This document shows, piece by piece, positions 32,022 to 41,156 of a stretch of 64,000 nucleotides of DNA. The stretch is from contig CAZAFH010000005.1 of the NCBI GenBank assembly GCA_964484265.1, positions 88,939 through 152,938 of the forward strand, given 5' to 3'. Every line of letters begins with the position of its first letter. Positions within the stretch are counted from its first letter, which is position 1. This stretch comes from SIAQ01 sp964484265 (GTDB taxonomy: Bacteria; Planctomycetota; Planctomycetia; Gemmatales; Gemmataceae). The position numbers and the translations under genes are program-made. The notes beneath the pieces were generated by a model that was given only the letters and a program-made list of their open reading frames with translations, was not told where the DNA came from and ran no database searches.

Positions 32022-33364
32022 AACCGACCGAAGATCGTACTGCCGAGTTGGGAAAGGTCCGACGTGCGCTGCGGATGGTATCGATGTCGCTTCCGCACCT
32101 TGCTGGCCTGGCCGCAGCGGCGCGGCTATCGATCGATCCTCGAGTCGCCACCATGGCGGTGTTTGCTTCCGGGCGCATCCTCGTCAATCCCGATTTTCTC
32201 GCGACGCTTGCACCCCGAGAGACGATGTTCGTTCTCGCCCACGAGCTTATGCATCTGGCCTTGCGCACGCACGATCGGCAGCACGGCTCAGATCCGCTCC
32301 TCGTCAACATGGCTCACGATTACATCATCAACGACATGCTTTCCATGGACCTGCAGCAAGATATTCCGGCCGGTGGATTGTGCAGGCCAGACGCCCGGCA
32401 TCGATCCATGGAAAGCATCGTGGCCGAATTGCAAGATTATCTTCCGTCAACGGCGCAGCACGCGGGAGGATGGTTGCAGCCGGGGCCGAAAGCGACGAAA
32501 CGCAAGCCGCCCTCGTCTGGATTGGGCGAACAGCTTCGCCAGGCGTTGACCGCCGCCGGTTTGCCGATACCGCCCGAGGCGGAGGACGCCGATGAACCGC
32601 CGGAGCCGCCGCCGCCGATCGAACTGCCAGGCGATGTCTTCTCGGACGATCTCGAGCGGCAATGGTTTCCCGGGGCGGACGCGGGCCAAATCGCCGAACA
32701 GACGCGAACGATTTGCGAGCTGGCAGCTCGGGCAGACAGCGTTGCCACGGTCATCGAGCGAATGAAACAGGTGCCGTCGGTGCCGCGGTACGTGGATTAT
32801 TTTCCGCGTTCGGATGCTTATGTCGCCGCGCTTCGTGGAATCTACGCGCCTGTTTGGCAGTCGGCGCTGCAGCGCTGGCTCGATGCCGTGGCGCCCGGGC
32901 CGCGATCGTTCGCCCGTCCGTCGCGGCGCGGGGCCGACCGCAGCGATGTCGTGCTACCAGGGCGTTCCCGCGAAGGGTGGATTTTGCATATCGTGCTCGA
33001 CACGAGTGGCTCGATGACGGATACGATTCCGCGAGCGCTTGGCGCCATCGCCGATTTTTGCGTGAACGCCGGAGTTGAGCAGGTTCACCTTTTGCAGTGC
33101 GATACCAGCGTCACGCAGGATGAATTTGTTCCGATCGAGAGTCTCGACTACTACCAAATCTCCGGTTACGGAGGCAGCGACATGTCGCCGGCGATGCAGC
33201 GATTAGCCGAGGATTCCGAGGTGGAGGCGGTATTGGTGCTGACGGACGGCGATATCAGCTACCCGATGGAACCGCCGCCATACTCCGTTCTGTGGGTCGT
33301 GTCCACGGCCGACGCGAACTGGTTCCAGCCGCCGTACGGTAGCGTGTTGAGCATGCCGCCGTAG
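32018..33364 (+). CDS. VWA-domain protein with metallopeptidase-like N-terminal domain (DUF2201 type)
   Basis: A protein of 448 residues. The N-terminal domain holds HELMH at 75-79 in MFVLAHELMHLALRTHDRQHG, a zincin-like motif, then VNMAHDYIINDML. A Pro/Glu-rich linker (about 170-205) follows. The C-terminal von Willebrand A domain has the MIDAS motif DTSGSM at 328-333, later GGSDMSPAM and VLTDGDI, all three metal-site elements. This architecture is common for partners of MoxR ATPases. Whether the metal site cleaves protein is unknown. It is the last gene of the operon, translationally coupled to the ATPase. Confidence 0.9.
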   Translation: MKPTEDRTAELGKVRRALRMVSMSLPHLAGLAAAARLSIDPRVATMAVFASGRILVNPDFLATLAPRETMFVLAHELMHLALRTHDRQHGSDPLLVNMAHDYIINDMLSMDLQQDIPAGGLCRPDARHRSMESIVAELQDYLPSTAQHAGGWLQPGPKATKRKPPSSGLGEQLRQALTAAGLPIPPEAEDADEPPEPPPPIELPGDVFSDDLERQWFPGADAGQIAEQTRTICELAARADSVATVIERMKQVPSVPRYVDYFPRSDAYVAALRGIYAPVWQSALQRWLDAVAPGPRSFARPSRRGADRSDVVLPGRSREGWILHIVLDTSGSMTDTIPRALGAIADFCVNAGVEQVHLLQCDTSVTQDEFVPIESLDYYQISGYGGSDMSPAMQRLAEDSEVEAVLVLTDGDISYPMEPPPYSVLWVVSTADANWFQPPYGSVLSMPP

Positions 33365-33381
33365 CGGATTATTGCGGGTGA

Positions 33382-34635
33382 TCATTTCTCGCCCGGCGGG
33401 ATCCCGCGTGCATAGGGCCAATCAGCAGGTTGGTAGCGAATGGCGAGATCGGGGGTCTTGATCAACCGATTGTTCTCGGCTGCGCTGTGCATGAGGGCGT
33501 CGAGCATCCCCGAGGTGAGAACGGTGCGTGCGACAGGGTACGCCGGTTTGCTCGTGTGAATGGTGTGCTCGATCGCGCGGACCAGATGCTCGAAGTGCCC
33601 GTACGGGCGGGCGTCTTGCAGGCGAAACCATGTCGCGGTCGGCCTCGCCTGGTTCTTGACCTGCCCAGCAAATGCGAATTGGTTGGCGTATCCCGTGCTC
33701 ATCGCCACCGCCGCCTTCAGGCCATCGCGGTATTCGATCAGGAAGAATGTGGCGTTCTTGCCAAACTGCTTGGGCCGACCGCGAACCGGCATCGGCGTGG
33801 TGGCGACGGCCGCGTCGAAAAGGTCGCGCGACCAGCGTCGTGCCTTCAGCGCCGCCGCGATGCCTTCGCCCGTCACGGCTTGAACCGAAGTGACGCCCGC
33901 TTCCCCGCCGCGCCGCCGTTCCACCATGCATTGCAAGGTTTCCAGAGCATGAAAGCCGTACGACTCCAGCCCGCCATATCCCAGCGCGATGGCGCCGGTC
34001 AGGTCGCTGCCCATTGGCACGTTCACCATCGGCGTGCGCCAGGCGACTGGAAGCGACGAACCCGCCAGAAACGGAATGCTCATATCGCGAGCCGTGTCGG
34101 CCATGTGCTTGGCGTCGCGCCAGGCGTAGGCCAGGTGCTTGTCGTTGAAGAGCGGCACGACGCGTTTGTATTTGCGAAAGACATCAACGATGCCGTCGAA
34201 AAAGCGCCGGCGGGGATACATGCGTTGCCCGGTGTCCATTGTCAGCGGGTAGTTGCCGTGCTCGCCGATGCTGAGGACGCCTGCGACCGCGATTTTGTCG
34301 CCGCCGAGCGTCAGCGCTTCTTCGATAGTTCGAGCGATGCGGAAGCCATGCTTTTTGGCGAGATCACGGCTCAGGTCGTTCTTGGGAACCTGGTCGGTGA
34401 ATAGCGAAACGAGCCGAAGCGCCGGACCCGGACCGCCGGCCTGATCGTAGCCTTCGAGGATCTTTCCCAGGATCACGTCGGCGTGCGAATTGCGGCGATA
34501 TTCCGTGACGACGGCGGCGACGGGCAGCCGCTCGCGATTCCGCGGCTGTGCGCCGAGCCCAGCGGCAGACAAACATCCGCCAGCGGCGATCGCTCCCATC
34601 TGAAGGCCGAACTCTCGACGTGTTGTCTTTTGCAT
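33382..34635 (-). CDS. Tat-exported protein of unknown function
   Basis: A protein of 417 residues from the ATG at 34635 behind AGGAGA; an earlier ATG at 34674 would overlap the neighbour. The Tat signal TTRREFGLQMGAIAAGGCLSAAGL is clear. The mature protein holds GDKIAVAGVLSIGEHGNYPL, YPRRRFFDGIVDVFRKYKRVVPLFNDKHLAYAW and SGYANQFAFAGQVK-type strands. I see no glycine-rich Rossmann signature, so I do not call it an oxidoreductase, though the two-domain layout recalls Gfo/Idh-like proteins. It follows the amidohydrolase by 22 bases and probably shares its transcript; both may handle the same compound. Confidence 0.7.
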   Translation of the reverse strand: MQKTTRREFGLQMGAIAAGGCLSAAGLGAQPRNRERLPVAAVVTEYRRNSHADVILGKILEGYDQAGGPGPALRLVSLFTDQVPKNDLSRDLAKKHGFRIARTIEEALTLGGDKIAVAGVLSIGEHGNYPLTMDTGQRMYPRRRFFDGIVDVFRKYKRVVPLFNDKHLAYAWRDAKHMADTARDMSIPFLAGSSLPVAWRTPMVNVPMGSDLTGAIALGYGGLESYGFHALETLQCMVERRRGGEAGVTSVQAVTGEGIAAALKARRWSRDLFDAAVATTPMPVRGRPKQFGKNATFFLIEYRDGLKAAVAMSTGYANQFAFAGQVKNQARPTATWFRLQDARPYGHFEHLVRAIEHTIHTSKPAYPVARTVLTSGMLDALMHSAAENNRLIKTPDLAIRYQPADWPYARGIPPGEK

Positions 34636-34657
34636 CGTCGTATCTCCTGAACTAGAG

Positions 34658-35590
34658 CTATGGTCTCGCACCAAGCCGAAAGAGCGCCGCCGCGTTTCCG
34701 CCCAGTATCTTGTCCTGATCGGCGCGCGGCAAGCTGTCGAGAAGCGTGCGCAGGCGATCCCGTTCGGCGCGGTAGCTTCGCGGCGTGGCCGTGGCGTTGA
34801 ATCCGCCGCCGTGAATCAGGCGATCCGCGCTCCAGGCGCTGACGATTTGTTTGAGAATCGGCCCGATTTCGCGGTGGGGATACTGCCTCGTGGACGGGAT
34901 TGCAGACAACTTCATCACGGTGTTATCGTAGCGGGCGAAGCCGAGCACCGTGCGATATTCCTCGGGCGAACCTTGAAACGGCCGACCGAGATGATCGATG
35001 ATCACCTTGGTGCGCCGGAATTCTTTGATATACGGGTCGAAACCGGCCGCATAGCGAGGCTCGAAATGAAGCTGCACGGCGAGGCCAAGCTCGGTCGCCT
35101 GCACCCATAGATCGCGCAATTCACGCCGGCCAAACGGAGGCAACCGCTCCGGCGCGTAGGCGTGAATGCGAACCGCCACGATGGCGAGCCGCTTGACGAG
35201 ATTGGGCAACTGCGCGACGGAACCAGGACGATCGGCGAATACCAGTGCCGTCCCCTTGAGCCTGGCGCGATCCATTCGAAGGCAATGCTCGAGGTAGCGA
35301 TGATCGTCCTGGAATGGCTCGGGATGGACGATGATCGCGTAATCGACGGCGGCGCCCTCCATGCATTTGACCAGTGACTCCGGCGTGGCCACTTCTTCCG
35401 GTCGATACGGTGCACGGGCGTGATAGGGAAATCGCTTATTGCCAGGTCCAGCAAAGCAGTGCAAGTGGGTATCGACGATCGGCACACGCCGCGCAGGCTG
35501 GGCGGCGCCGCTTGTGGACGAACTGGATAGCGCCGCCATCGCCGCCGTCGTCCCAACGAAAGCTCTGCGAGTGATTGAATTCGTGTCCAT
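34658..35590 (-). CDS. Tat-exported amidohydrolase-family protein
   Basis: A protein of 310 residues with a twin-arginine signal (SITRRAFVGTTAAMAALSSSSTSGAA). The mature part is a TIM barrel of the amidohydrolase 2 family. VDTHLHC supplies the HxH metal motif; VHPEPFQDDHRYLEHCL, VRIHAY, VQLHFEPRYA and VIIDHLGRPF follow on later strands; GGNAAALFRL ends it. The family includes 2-pyrone-4,6-dicarboxylate lactonases and related decarboxylases. The late Asp usual in SDxP is not evident (RLIHGGGFNAT instead), so substrate and even activity are uncertain. Paired with the Tat-exported gene downstream. Confidence 0.8.
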   Translation of the reverse strand: MDTNSITRRAFVGTTAAMAALSSSSTSGAAQPARRVPIVDTHLHCFAGPGNKRFPYHARAPYRPEEVATPESLVKCMEGAAVDYAIIVHPEPFQDDHRYLEHCLRMDRARLKGTALVFADRPGSVAQLPNLVKRLAIVAVRIHAYAPERLPPFGRRELRDLWVQATELGLAVQLHFEPRYAAGFDPYIKEFRRTKVIIDHLGRPFQGSPEEYRTVLGFARYDNTVMKLSAIPSTRQYPHREIGPILKQIVSAWSADRLIHGGGFNATATPRSYRAERDRLRTLLDSLPRADQDKILGGNAAALFRLGARP

Positions 35591-35618
35591 GGTTCGCTCC
35601 TGTAGGGAACCCGCTGCG

Positions 35619-35966
35619 TTACCATACCGCCGGCTTCTTCACTTGAAGCTTGCCAGTGTCGCACATGCCGAGCGTGAGAATCCGAATGCGCGTGTTGTCC
35701 TGGTAGGAGAGCATTACATAAACGAATCCGCCCGGAATTTTCCAACAAGCGAGGCGGCTTACGTCTTCACCCGGGTAGACATATTCCTCTCGCTCAGGTT
35801 CTCCGTAGGTAGCGTTCAGCGCCCGTGTCGACTCTGCGAATTCCAGGTCCAGCTTCGCCCAGTTCTTTTCGTCGTCCACGAAAAACGCAGAGCCGACGTG
35901 GTACTCGCACCGCTTGAACACTCCGGATTGAAGCAGGGGGAGGACCTCGGCGAGCGAGAGCGTCAT
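35619..35966 (-). CDS. Conserved small cytoplasmic protein, unknown
   Basis: A protein of 115 residues with a good GGAGG site before its start. It has no signal peptide or membrane helix. The start MTLSLAEVLPLLQSGVFKRCEYHVGSAF and the beta-rich C-terminal half (RLACWKIPGGFVYVMLSYQDNTRIRILTLG) look like a small alpha/beta protein. I do not recognise the family. It is 28 bases upstream of the amidohydrolase gene on the same strand. Confidence 0.65.
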   Translation of the reverse strand: MTLSLAEVLPLLQSGVFKRCEYHVGSAFFVDDEKNWAKLDLEFAESTRALNATYGEPEREEYVYPGEDVSRLACWKIPGGFVYVMLSYQDNTRIRILTLGMCDTGKLQVKKPAVW

Positions 35967-36074
35967 CAGAGCCTCCGATTCTCCCGGCGTGAATATTTGG
36001 CGATTGCTTTCGACGTGGAGATGGATGTATGGCCGCTTGCGTCGTTTGACCAGCGGAATCCCGGCTTGATGTCA

Positions 36075-37592
36075 TCATTCAATCTGCTCTCGAACCTGAC
36101 GCGAAACGGCTTCCCATTCCGCGGATGTATCCACGACATGGTGCGGCTGGGAAACCGGCTCCCAAGTCGGCGCGAGTTGTCGATACACCGCCCAGTCGGC
36201 ATCGGACGCGTCGCCTCGGCGGGCGCTCAATCGCTGGTGAACCACGTCGGGCGGCGTCACGCATTCGATGAACTCGATCCTTGCGCACCATCGCCGCGCC
36301 AACGAAAAGAACAGATCGCGCTGCGATTGTCTGCGGAAATTGGCGTCGATGATGACGCGCCGCCCGAGCCAAAGTTGCTCCTCCGCGAGCTTTTCGAGTT
36401 CGGCATAGGTGCGTTCGCTCCAGGCTTTCGAGTAAATGGCTGGATGAGGTCCAGCGAGTTGCTTGCGGATGACATCGCTGCGGAGCACCTCGAAACCGTC
36501 GGATTCGGCGAGGCGTCGTGCGAGCGTCGATTTGCCCGTTCCTGGCAGTCCGCCGATCAGGACGATCAGCGGACGATTTTTCGGCGTCTCCATCTCCGCG
36601 AGCGCCAGTAGCCAATGCGCTTTCGCCTGTTGCCCCGCGGTCTGGCGTTCTTCGGTGTTTACTTCGCGATCCAGAAACTTCATGCCTTCGACCTTGGCTC
36701 GAACGATGGCCCGATATGCCGAATAATAGGACACGAGCGTTCGACCCTCGGCATCGCCCGATATGTCAAAGTACCTATTTGCTAACAGACGTGCCAAATC
36801 GGGGCGGCCGTGGAATTTCAGATCCATGGCGAGAAAGGCCAGGTCTGCAACCGGATCGGCAAACCGAAAGCGGTCCGCGAACTCGATGCAATCGATCAGC
36901 ACCAAATCGTCCGGCGGCGATTGCTCGGGAAAGAGATAAACGTGATCCAAGTGCAGATCGCCATGCGTGTCGCGCGGCACATGCCGGGCGGCGCGGGAAT
37001 CGATGACGTCGCGCAAATCCGCCAGCACGGTCTCCGTGCGCTCGCGCAGCCGACGATGCACTTCCGCGCTAACCGTCGAGCCAATGTGATGCTCGGTCTG
37101 TGCGAAATTCTCACGCGCATTGGCGGCGACGACATCGAATCGGCCGAAGCGGCTGATCCGCTCATTCGTCTCCGCGGAGTGATGAAACTGTGCTACGCGT
37201 TCGGCCAGCGCGGAAATCTGCTCAGGCGTAATCGTGTGCTGATCAACGTGCGTCTCTAGCGTGGCATCGCTTGGCAATCGCTTCATCTTGACGGCCCACT
37301 CGACGACGTCTCCTTCCGCCTCCAAGCCATTCAACGTGATCGGCACTACGCCGAGATAAACGTTCGGCGCCAATCGCCGGTTCAGGCGCACTTCCTCGTC
37401 GCAGTAGAATCGGCGTTTCTCGAGCGTCGTGAAATCCAGGAAACCGAGATTGACGGGTTTCTTGATCTTATAAGCAAACGGACCGGCCAGGAACACAGCG
37501 GAGATATGCGTTTGATGGACTTCGATCGGTTCCGCCGTGTGCGGATAGGATCGCGGTTCGGAAAGCAGTGCGATGAGGTCGGTGAGTTGCAT
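36075..37592 (-). CDS. Two-domain protein: aminoglycoside-phosphotransferase-like kinase fused to a P-loop kinase
   Basis: A protein of 505 residues from the ATG at 37592; the longer frame reads through a hairpin repeat. The N-terminal half is a small-molecule kinase of the APH fold: FAYKIKKPVNLGFLDF, THGDLHLDHVYL (catalytic HGDxHxxH) and LIDCIEFADRFRFADPVADLAFLAMDL. The C-terminal third is a P-loop kinase with Walker A GGLPGTGKSTLARRL and RRVIIDANFRRQSQRD. This fusion is widespread in bacteria; no substrate is established and antibiotic resistance should not be assumed. It is 108 bases upstream of the 35.6-36.0 kb gene. Confidence 0.88.
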   Translation of the reverse strand: MQLTDLIALLSEPRSYPHTAEPIEVHQTHISAVFLAGPFAYKIKKPVNLGFLDFTTLEKRRFYCDEEVRLNRRLAPNVYLGVVPITLNGLEAEGDVVEWAVKMKRLPSDATLETHVDQHTITPEQISALAERVAQFHHSAETNERISRFGRFDVVAANARENFAQTEHHIGSTVSAEVHRRLRERTETVLADLRDVIDSRAARHVPRDTHGDLHLDHVYLFPEQSPPDDLVLIDCIEFADRFRFADPVADLAFLAMDLKFHGRPDLARLLANRYFDISGDAEGRTLVSYYSAYRAIVRAKVEGMKFLDREVNTEERQTAGQQAKAHWLLALAEMETPKNRPLIVLIGGLPGTGKSTLARRLAESDGFEVLRSDVIRKQLAGPHPAIYSKAWSERTYAELEKLAEEQLWLGRRVIIDANFRRQSQRDLFFSLARRWCARIEFIECVTPPDVVHQRLSARRGDASDADWAVYRQLAPTWEPVSQPHHVVDTSAEWEAVSRQVREQIE

Positions 37593-37635
37593 AGGAATGG
37601 CCCAACCATCGATCCGAGCCTCACCATGAGCCGAA

Positions 37636-37664
37636 CCCCACCAATCGCTGCGCTCATGGTGGGG
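37636..37664. repeat. Hairpin of the GAGCGCAGCGA-loop family
   Basis: Stem CCCCACCA / TGGTGGGG with loop ATCGCTGCGCTCA. It lies between the octaheme cytochrome stop and the kinase-fusion start. It has the same stem as the element at 60375 but the opposite orientation. Confidence 0.8.
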
Positions 37665-37679
37665 CTTGAACAATTCCTG

Positions 37680-39374
37680 TCACCACTCACGCAGTGCCTG
37701 GATGCGGGGCATGAGCATGTTTGGCGGGCCGCCGAAGGCATTCGCGAACCGCTTCGGACCGGCGTTGAAGCGTTGGCCGACTTTTTTGAGCTTCTCCTTT
37801 TCGTACCAACCGTGCTCCGGTCGAGCTAGCAGGTCGTCGATCACTTTTCGGACAGCGTCGGCCTGAGCTTTTTTGCCGTCCTTTGCTGCATGATCGGCAA
37901 TTTCGCGGGCCTGCGGAATCATCTTAGTGTAGAAGCGGTCTGCGACCTCGAACATGCCGTGCCAGTGCGCGTAATCGGGCGCGAACATCGACGCGCCGTG
38001 GCGTGCTCGCCTGCCTTCATGGTGCCAGAGGTAGAACCAACTCCATTCGATTTCTTCGTCGAATTCCGTTTTCGTGAGCAGCTTATTCTCTCGCAGAGAC
38101 TTCATGATCATTTCGCCCGGCTTGGCGAATTTTTCGTTGTAGAGGACGATGAAGTCGTCATATTGTTTGTAGAACCCATCCACGTAGTCCATCGTATGGC
38201 AATGGCTGCACACCTGCTTCATGTTGCCGCGGCGAGTCTCGCCTTTGAATTTGACGAGGTTGGCCCGCTTGGCCGGGTCTGTCTCTTTGACGATCTTGTG
38301 GTGCTCGTCGGTGTCCATCCACTGGCTGATCGGCGGGCGGTTGGTCCAGGAAATGCGATCGCCGACGTCGTGGGTGATCTCGCCGTTATTTCGGCTATGG
38401 CCCGACATGTGGCAGGTCGCGCAGGTCGGGGCGTGTGAGTAATCTTTGCCGAGCACCCATTTCGACGCGTTCATGTTCATCAAGTCCTTGAGGTCGCGGT
38501 AGGCGATGCCGTGGCGTGATTCCTCGTAGATTTCTTTTTGCGGATGATCGGGTCCGAGATGGCAATGCCCGCAGTTTTCGGGTTGCCGTGCTCGACGGGA
38601 AGAGAAGTCGTGGCGCGAGTGGCATGCCGAGCACGAACCGCGCGAACCGTCGAGATTCAGTCGGCCGATGCCGTGGTTCGGCCAAGTGGCGGCGTCGAAG
38701 AGGGGCCTGCCCTTTTCCTTTTTGATTCGAGCCACGGCATCCTTGTTCGTCGGTTTGCCGTTCTTATCTGGCGCGAGATCCTCGAACGTGATTTTTTTGC
38801 CATCGGATCCCTGGAAAGCGACTTTGCTTCCATGGCATTGCTGACAACCGCTCGTGGAACTGGCCATGCCGTTGACGAGCTGCCCCTTCAGATCGTCGCG
38901 TCCGGGGGTAGGGCCATGAGGGTTGAATGGCGCACGCGCGCCTTCGACGGTCTCGGCAAGGAAGTTGTCGAGCGAGGCAAGGATATTGCCACCCGCGGCG
39001 TGGTGGCTGGCGAGGAACTGGTCGGTCTCTTTCTGATGACAGCGCCGACAATCCAGCGGCGTAACGACAGTCGCGATAAGGGCGCCATAGTGCTCGAATC
39101 CATCGGCGTCTTCCTTCTCGGCCTGGTGGCATTCGACACAGCCGATGCCTTTGCGTGCATGTCCGCTGCCTTTCCAGTGATCGATGATCGCCGGGTTGCT
39201 TTGCTGATGGCATTCGATGCACTGCTTCGAGCTAGCGGGTATCGTGTAGCTCGGTCCGCTCTTGCCCGACTCGGCTCGGCGGCGAGTGACTTCCATGTAT
39301 TGCACGAATATCAACGATGCCAAGAACAGAAATCCAAGTGTGCCGATAATCCAGCGCTTGGTTTCGAGTCGCAT
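37680..39374 (-). CDS. Membrane-anchored octaheme cytochrome c, hydroxylamine-oxidoreductase-like
   Basis: A protein of 564 residues with an N-terminal membrane helix (WIIGTLGFLFLASLIFVQYM) and eight CxxCH motifs: CIECH, CVECH, CRRCH, CQQCH, CSACH, CGHCH, CATCH and CSHCH. Heme number, length and the long helical tail with YAHWHGMFEVADRFY resemble the octaheme HAO/nitrite-reductase family. All attachment sites are of the ordinary type, so no CxxCK catalytic heme is seen. It follows cytochrome b and Rieske genes on the same strand and may replace cytochrome c1 as electron acceptor, or be a terminal N-oxide reductase or oxidase; I cannot choose from sequence. Confidence 0.85.
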   Translation of the reverse strand: MRLETKRWIIGTLGFLFLASLIFVQYMEVTRRRAESGKSGPSYTIPASSKQCIECHQQSNPAIIDHWKGSGHARKGIGCVECHQAEKEDADGFEHYGALIATVVTPLDCRRCHQKETDQFLASHHAAGGNILASLDNFLAETVEGARAPFNPHGPTPGRDDLKGQLVNGMASSTSGCQQCHGSKVAFQGSDGKKITFEDLAPDKNGKPTNKDAVARIKKEKGRPLFDAATWPNHGIGRLNLDGSRGSCSACHSRHDFSSRRARQPENCGHCHLGPDHPQKEIYEESRHGIAYRDLKDLMNMNASKWVLGKDYSHAPTCATCHMSGHSRNNGEITHDVGDRISWTNRPPISQWMDTDEHHKIVKETDPAKRANLVKFKGETRRGNMKQVCSHCHTMDYVDGFYKQYDDFIVLYNEKFAKPGEMIMKSLRENKLLTKTEFDEEIEWSWFYLWHHEGRRARHGASMFAPDYAHWHGMFEVADRFYTKMIPQAREIADHAAKDGKKAQADAVRKVIDDLLARPEHGWYEKEKLKKVGQRFNAGPKRFANAFGGPPNMLMPRIQALREW

Positions 39375-39411
39375 GGGAGAATTCCTTGTGGTTGAAGGGT
39401 GTCATTCCAAG

Positions 39412-39491
39412 CCCATGGGTGAGCGCAGCGAACCCATGGGATCAATTCGGATCGTTCACATCCCACGGGTCCGCTACGTTCGCCCATGGGC
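39412..39491. repeat. Pair of opposed hairpins of the GAGCGCAGCGA-loop family
   Basis: The first unit is CCCATGGGT / ACCCATGGG (39412-39440) around GAGCGCAGCGA. The second is CCCACGGGT / CCCATGGG-type arms (39462-39490) around a diverged loop of the reverse orientation. Both lie in the 131-base gap between cytochrome b and the octaheme gene. Confidence 0.75.
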
Positions 39492-39505
39492 GTTCAAGTA
39501 TTTTT

Positions 39506-40555
39506 TCAATGCGCCACGGCCGCCTCCCAGACGGTCAGGCCAATAATCAAGAACACGCCGACGATGCCGATCCAGACGCTCGCTTCCGCAAATCGCGTGT
39601 ACTTGCGGATCGCGCTGTCGATGAAAGGCCAAACGAACATGATGAACACGATAAACCCGGAACTCAGCACGGCTGCGGCTCCGGAGAACAATTTCAGCCA
39701 ACGGAACGTGACATAGAAGAACCACTCCGGCTTGATGACCTCGGGAGTCGTCAAAGGATCGGCCCGTGGTCCGACGTCGGCCGGCGCGATCGTGGCGAGG
39801 ACACTCAGCAGAATCATCAGCACCAACCCGCAGATCAACTCCGTGTAGGCGTGATCGGGGAAGAACGGGAAATGCTTTGGCTTCTCGCCGGTTTCGTCAT
39901 TGAACTGCAACTCGGTCACGCCATGCAGACGAATCAAGAGGATATGCACGCCGATAAGCAATACCATCAGCGTCGGCAGCACCGCGGCGTGCAGCACGTA
40001 AAGGCGCGAAAGCGTGCGTTCGTTGTAGGCCTCGCCGCCAAGCAACAAGCGTTTAAAGAATCCACCCACCCAGGGCACGTTGTCGGCGATGTTGGCGCCG
40101 ACGGTCGCGCCCCAATAGCTGAGTTGCTCGAAGACCAGACTGTAGCCTGTGAATCCCAGGATCAGCGTGCTCAGCAAAAGAAACATGCCGATCATCCAGT
40201 TCACCTCGCGCGGTTTGCGATATCCGCCCGTGAAGTAAACACGCATTTGATGCAGGATGACCGTGGCTATCATGAGCGTGGCTGCCCATTTATGCACGCT
40301 GCGAATGAACCAGCCGTAGCTGACCTCGTTCGTGATGAATTGCACCGATTCGTAGGCCGTCGACGGCGCGGCCTGATAGTAGAACGCCAGCATGATCCCC
40401 GTCGCGATCTGCACCACAAACAGATATAACGGCGTTCCTCCCAGGCAGAACCACCATCGCTTCAAGTGGTTCGGCACCGGCTCGTTCGTGAATTCCTGGA
40501 GCACTTCCGTATTCAGCGGAATCCGCTCGCGAATCCAGGAGAGGATTTTTTGCAT
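39506..40555 (-). CDS. Cytochrome b of a Rieske/cytochrome b complex
   Basis: A protein of 349 residues with about eight hydrophobic helices. It carries the four heme-b histidines: SVHKWAATLMIATVILH on one helix (13 residues between) and LHAAVLPTLMVLLIGVH on the next (14 between, the b6-like spacing). The quinol site loop reads PEWFF rather than PEWY. Cytochrome b6 and subunit IV parts are fused in one chain. It oxidises quinol and passes electrons to the Rieske protein encoded 35 bases upstream and, by low-potential hemes, across the membrane. Confidence 0.93.
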   Translation of the reverse strand: MQKILSWIRERIPLNTEVLQEFTNEPVPNHLKRWWFCLGGTPLYLFVVQIATGIMLAFYYQAAPSTAYESVQFITNEVSYGWFIRSVHKWAATLMIATVILHQMRVYFTGGYRKPREVNWMIGMFLLLSTLILGFTGYSLVFEQLSYWGATVGANIADNVPWVGGFFKRLLLGGEAYNERTLSRLYVLHAAVLPTLMVLLIGVHILLIRLHGVTELQFNDETGEKPKHFPFFPDHAYTELICGLVLMILLSVLATIAPADVGPRADPLTTPEVIKPEWFFYVTFRWLKLFSGAAAVLSSGFIVFIMFVWPFIDSAIRKYTRFAEASVWIGIVGVFLIIGLTVWEAAVAH

Positions 40556-40590
40556 GATCTTGGGGTCCTCGGTGGGTAGGTCATTTCTCG

Positions 40591-41073
40591 CTAGAGCAAA
40601 TCCAACGGCGCCTCGATGAAAACTAACCCATCGACAACACGCAATGGAAATTGCGGTAGCGTCTGTCCGGCATCTTTCGGCGGGCCTTCGGTCGCTCGGC
40701 CCTCGGCATCGAAGGCGCCGTTATGGCACGGACAGAAGAATCGCCGATTGGCCGACTCCCAGTGCACGCGACACCCGAGGTGGGGACACACCGTGGAGAG
40801 GGCGAGAAAATCGTCGTCTCGGCCTTCATTCTTGCGGCGAGTGATGGTCACATGTTGACCGGCCGGCGTTTGAAAGGGCCGCGACTCATTGACGTCAAAG
40901 CGGGCGGCCTCGCCGACATATAGCCAGGCAGTTCGGCGAGTTTGATTTAGGTAGAGGAACTGGCCAGCCATGAACGCGAGTGTTCCATAACCTGCTGCCA
41001 ATCCGCTGGCCATCGCTATCGACGAAGCGATACTGAGAAAGTCGCGACGATCCGTTTCGTTCGATTCTGTCAT
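40591..41073 (-). CDS. Rieske iron-sulfur protein
   Basis: A protein of 160 residues. A Tat-type anchor (DRRDFLSIASSIAMASGLAAGYG...) and a hinge are followed by the Rieske fold with both cluster loops: CPHLGCRVHW and CPCHNGAF, that is CxHxGC and CxCHxxxF. It takes one electron from quinol bound at cytochrome b. First gene of the Rieske, cytochrome b, octaheme operon. The next upstream gene on the strand is an NtrC-type regulator. Confidence 0.95.
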   Translation of the reverse strand: MTESNETDRRDFLSIASSIAMASGLAAGYGTLAFMAGQFLYLNQTRRTAWLYVGEAARFDVNESRPFQTPAGQHVTITRRKNEGRDDDFLALSTVCPHLGCRVHWESANRRFFCPCHNGAFDAEGRATEGPPKDAGQTLPQFPLRVVDGLVFIEAPLDLL

Positions 41074-41156
41074 AAGCGGCCTCCCAATGTGGATGACGTT
41101 GTCCAGTTTTGTGGCATAAAACGCACATTCAGAATCTGCGTGTGCCGCGAGGCCTG

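Noticed and set aside
34635..34674. Earlier start for the Tat-exported protein
   Set aside because: It would displace the Tat signal from the N-terminus and overlap the amidohydrolase gene.
36075..37592. Antibiotic-resistance phosphotransferase
   Set aside because: The APH-fold/P-loop kinase fusion is widespread in environmental bacteria with no link to resistance.
41074..41156. Sigma-54 promoter before the Rieske gene
   Set aside because: GGCAC is present on the minus strand but no GC element lies at the right spacing.
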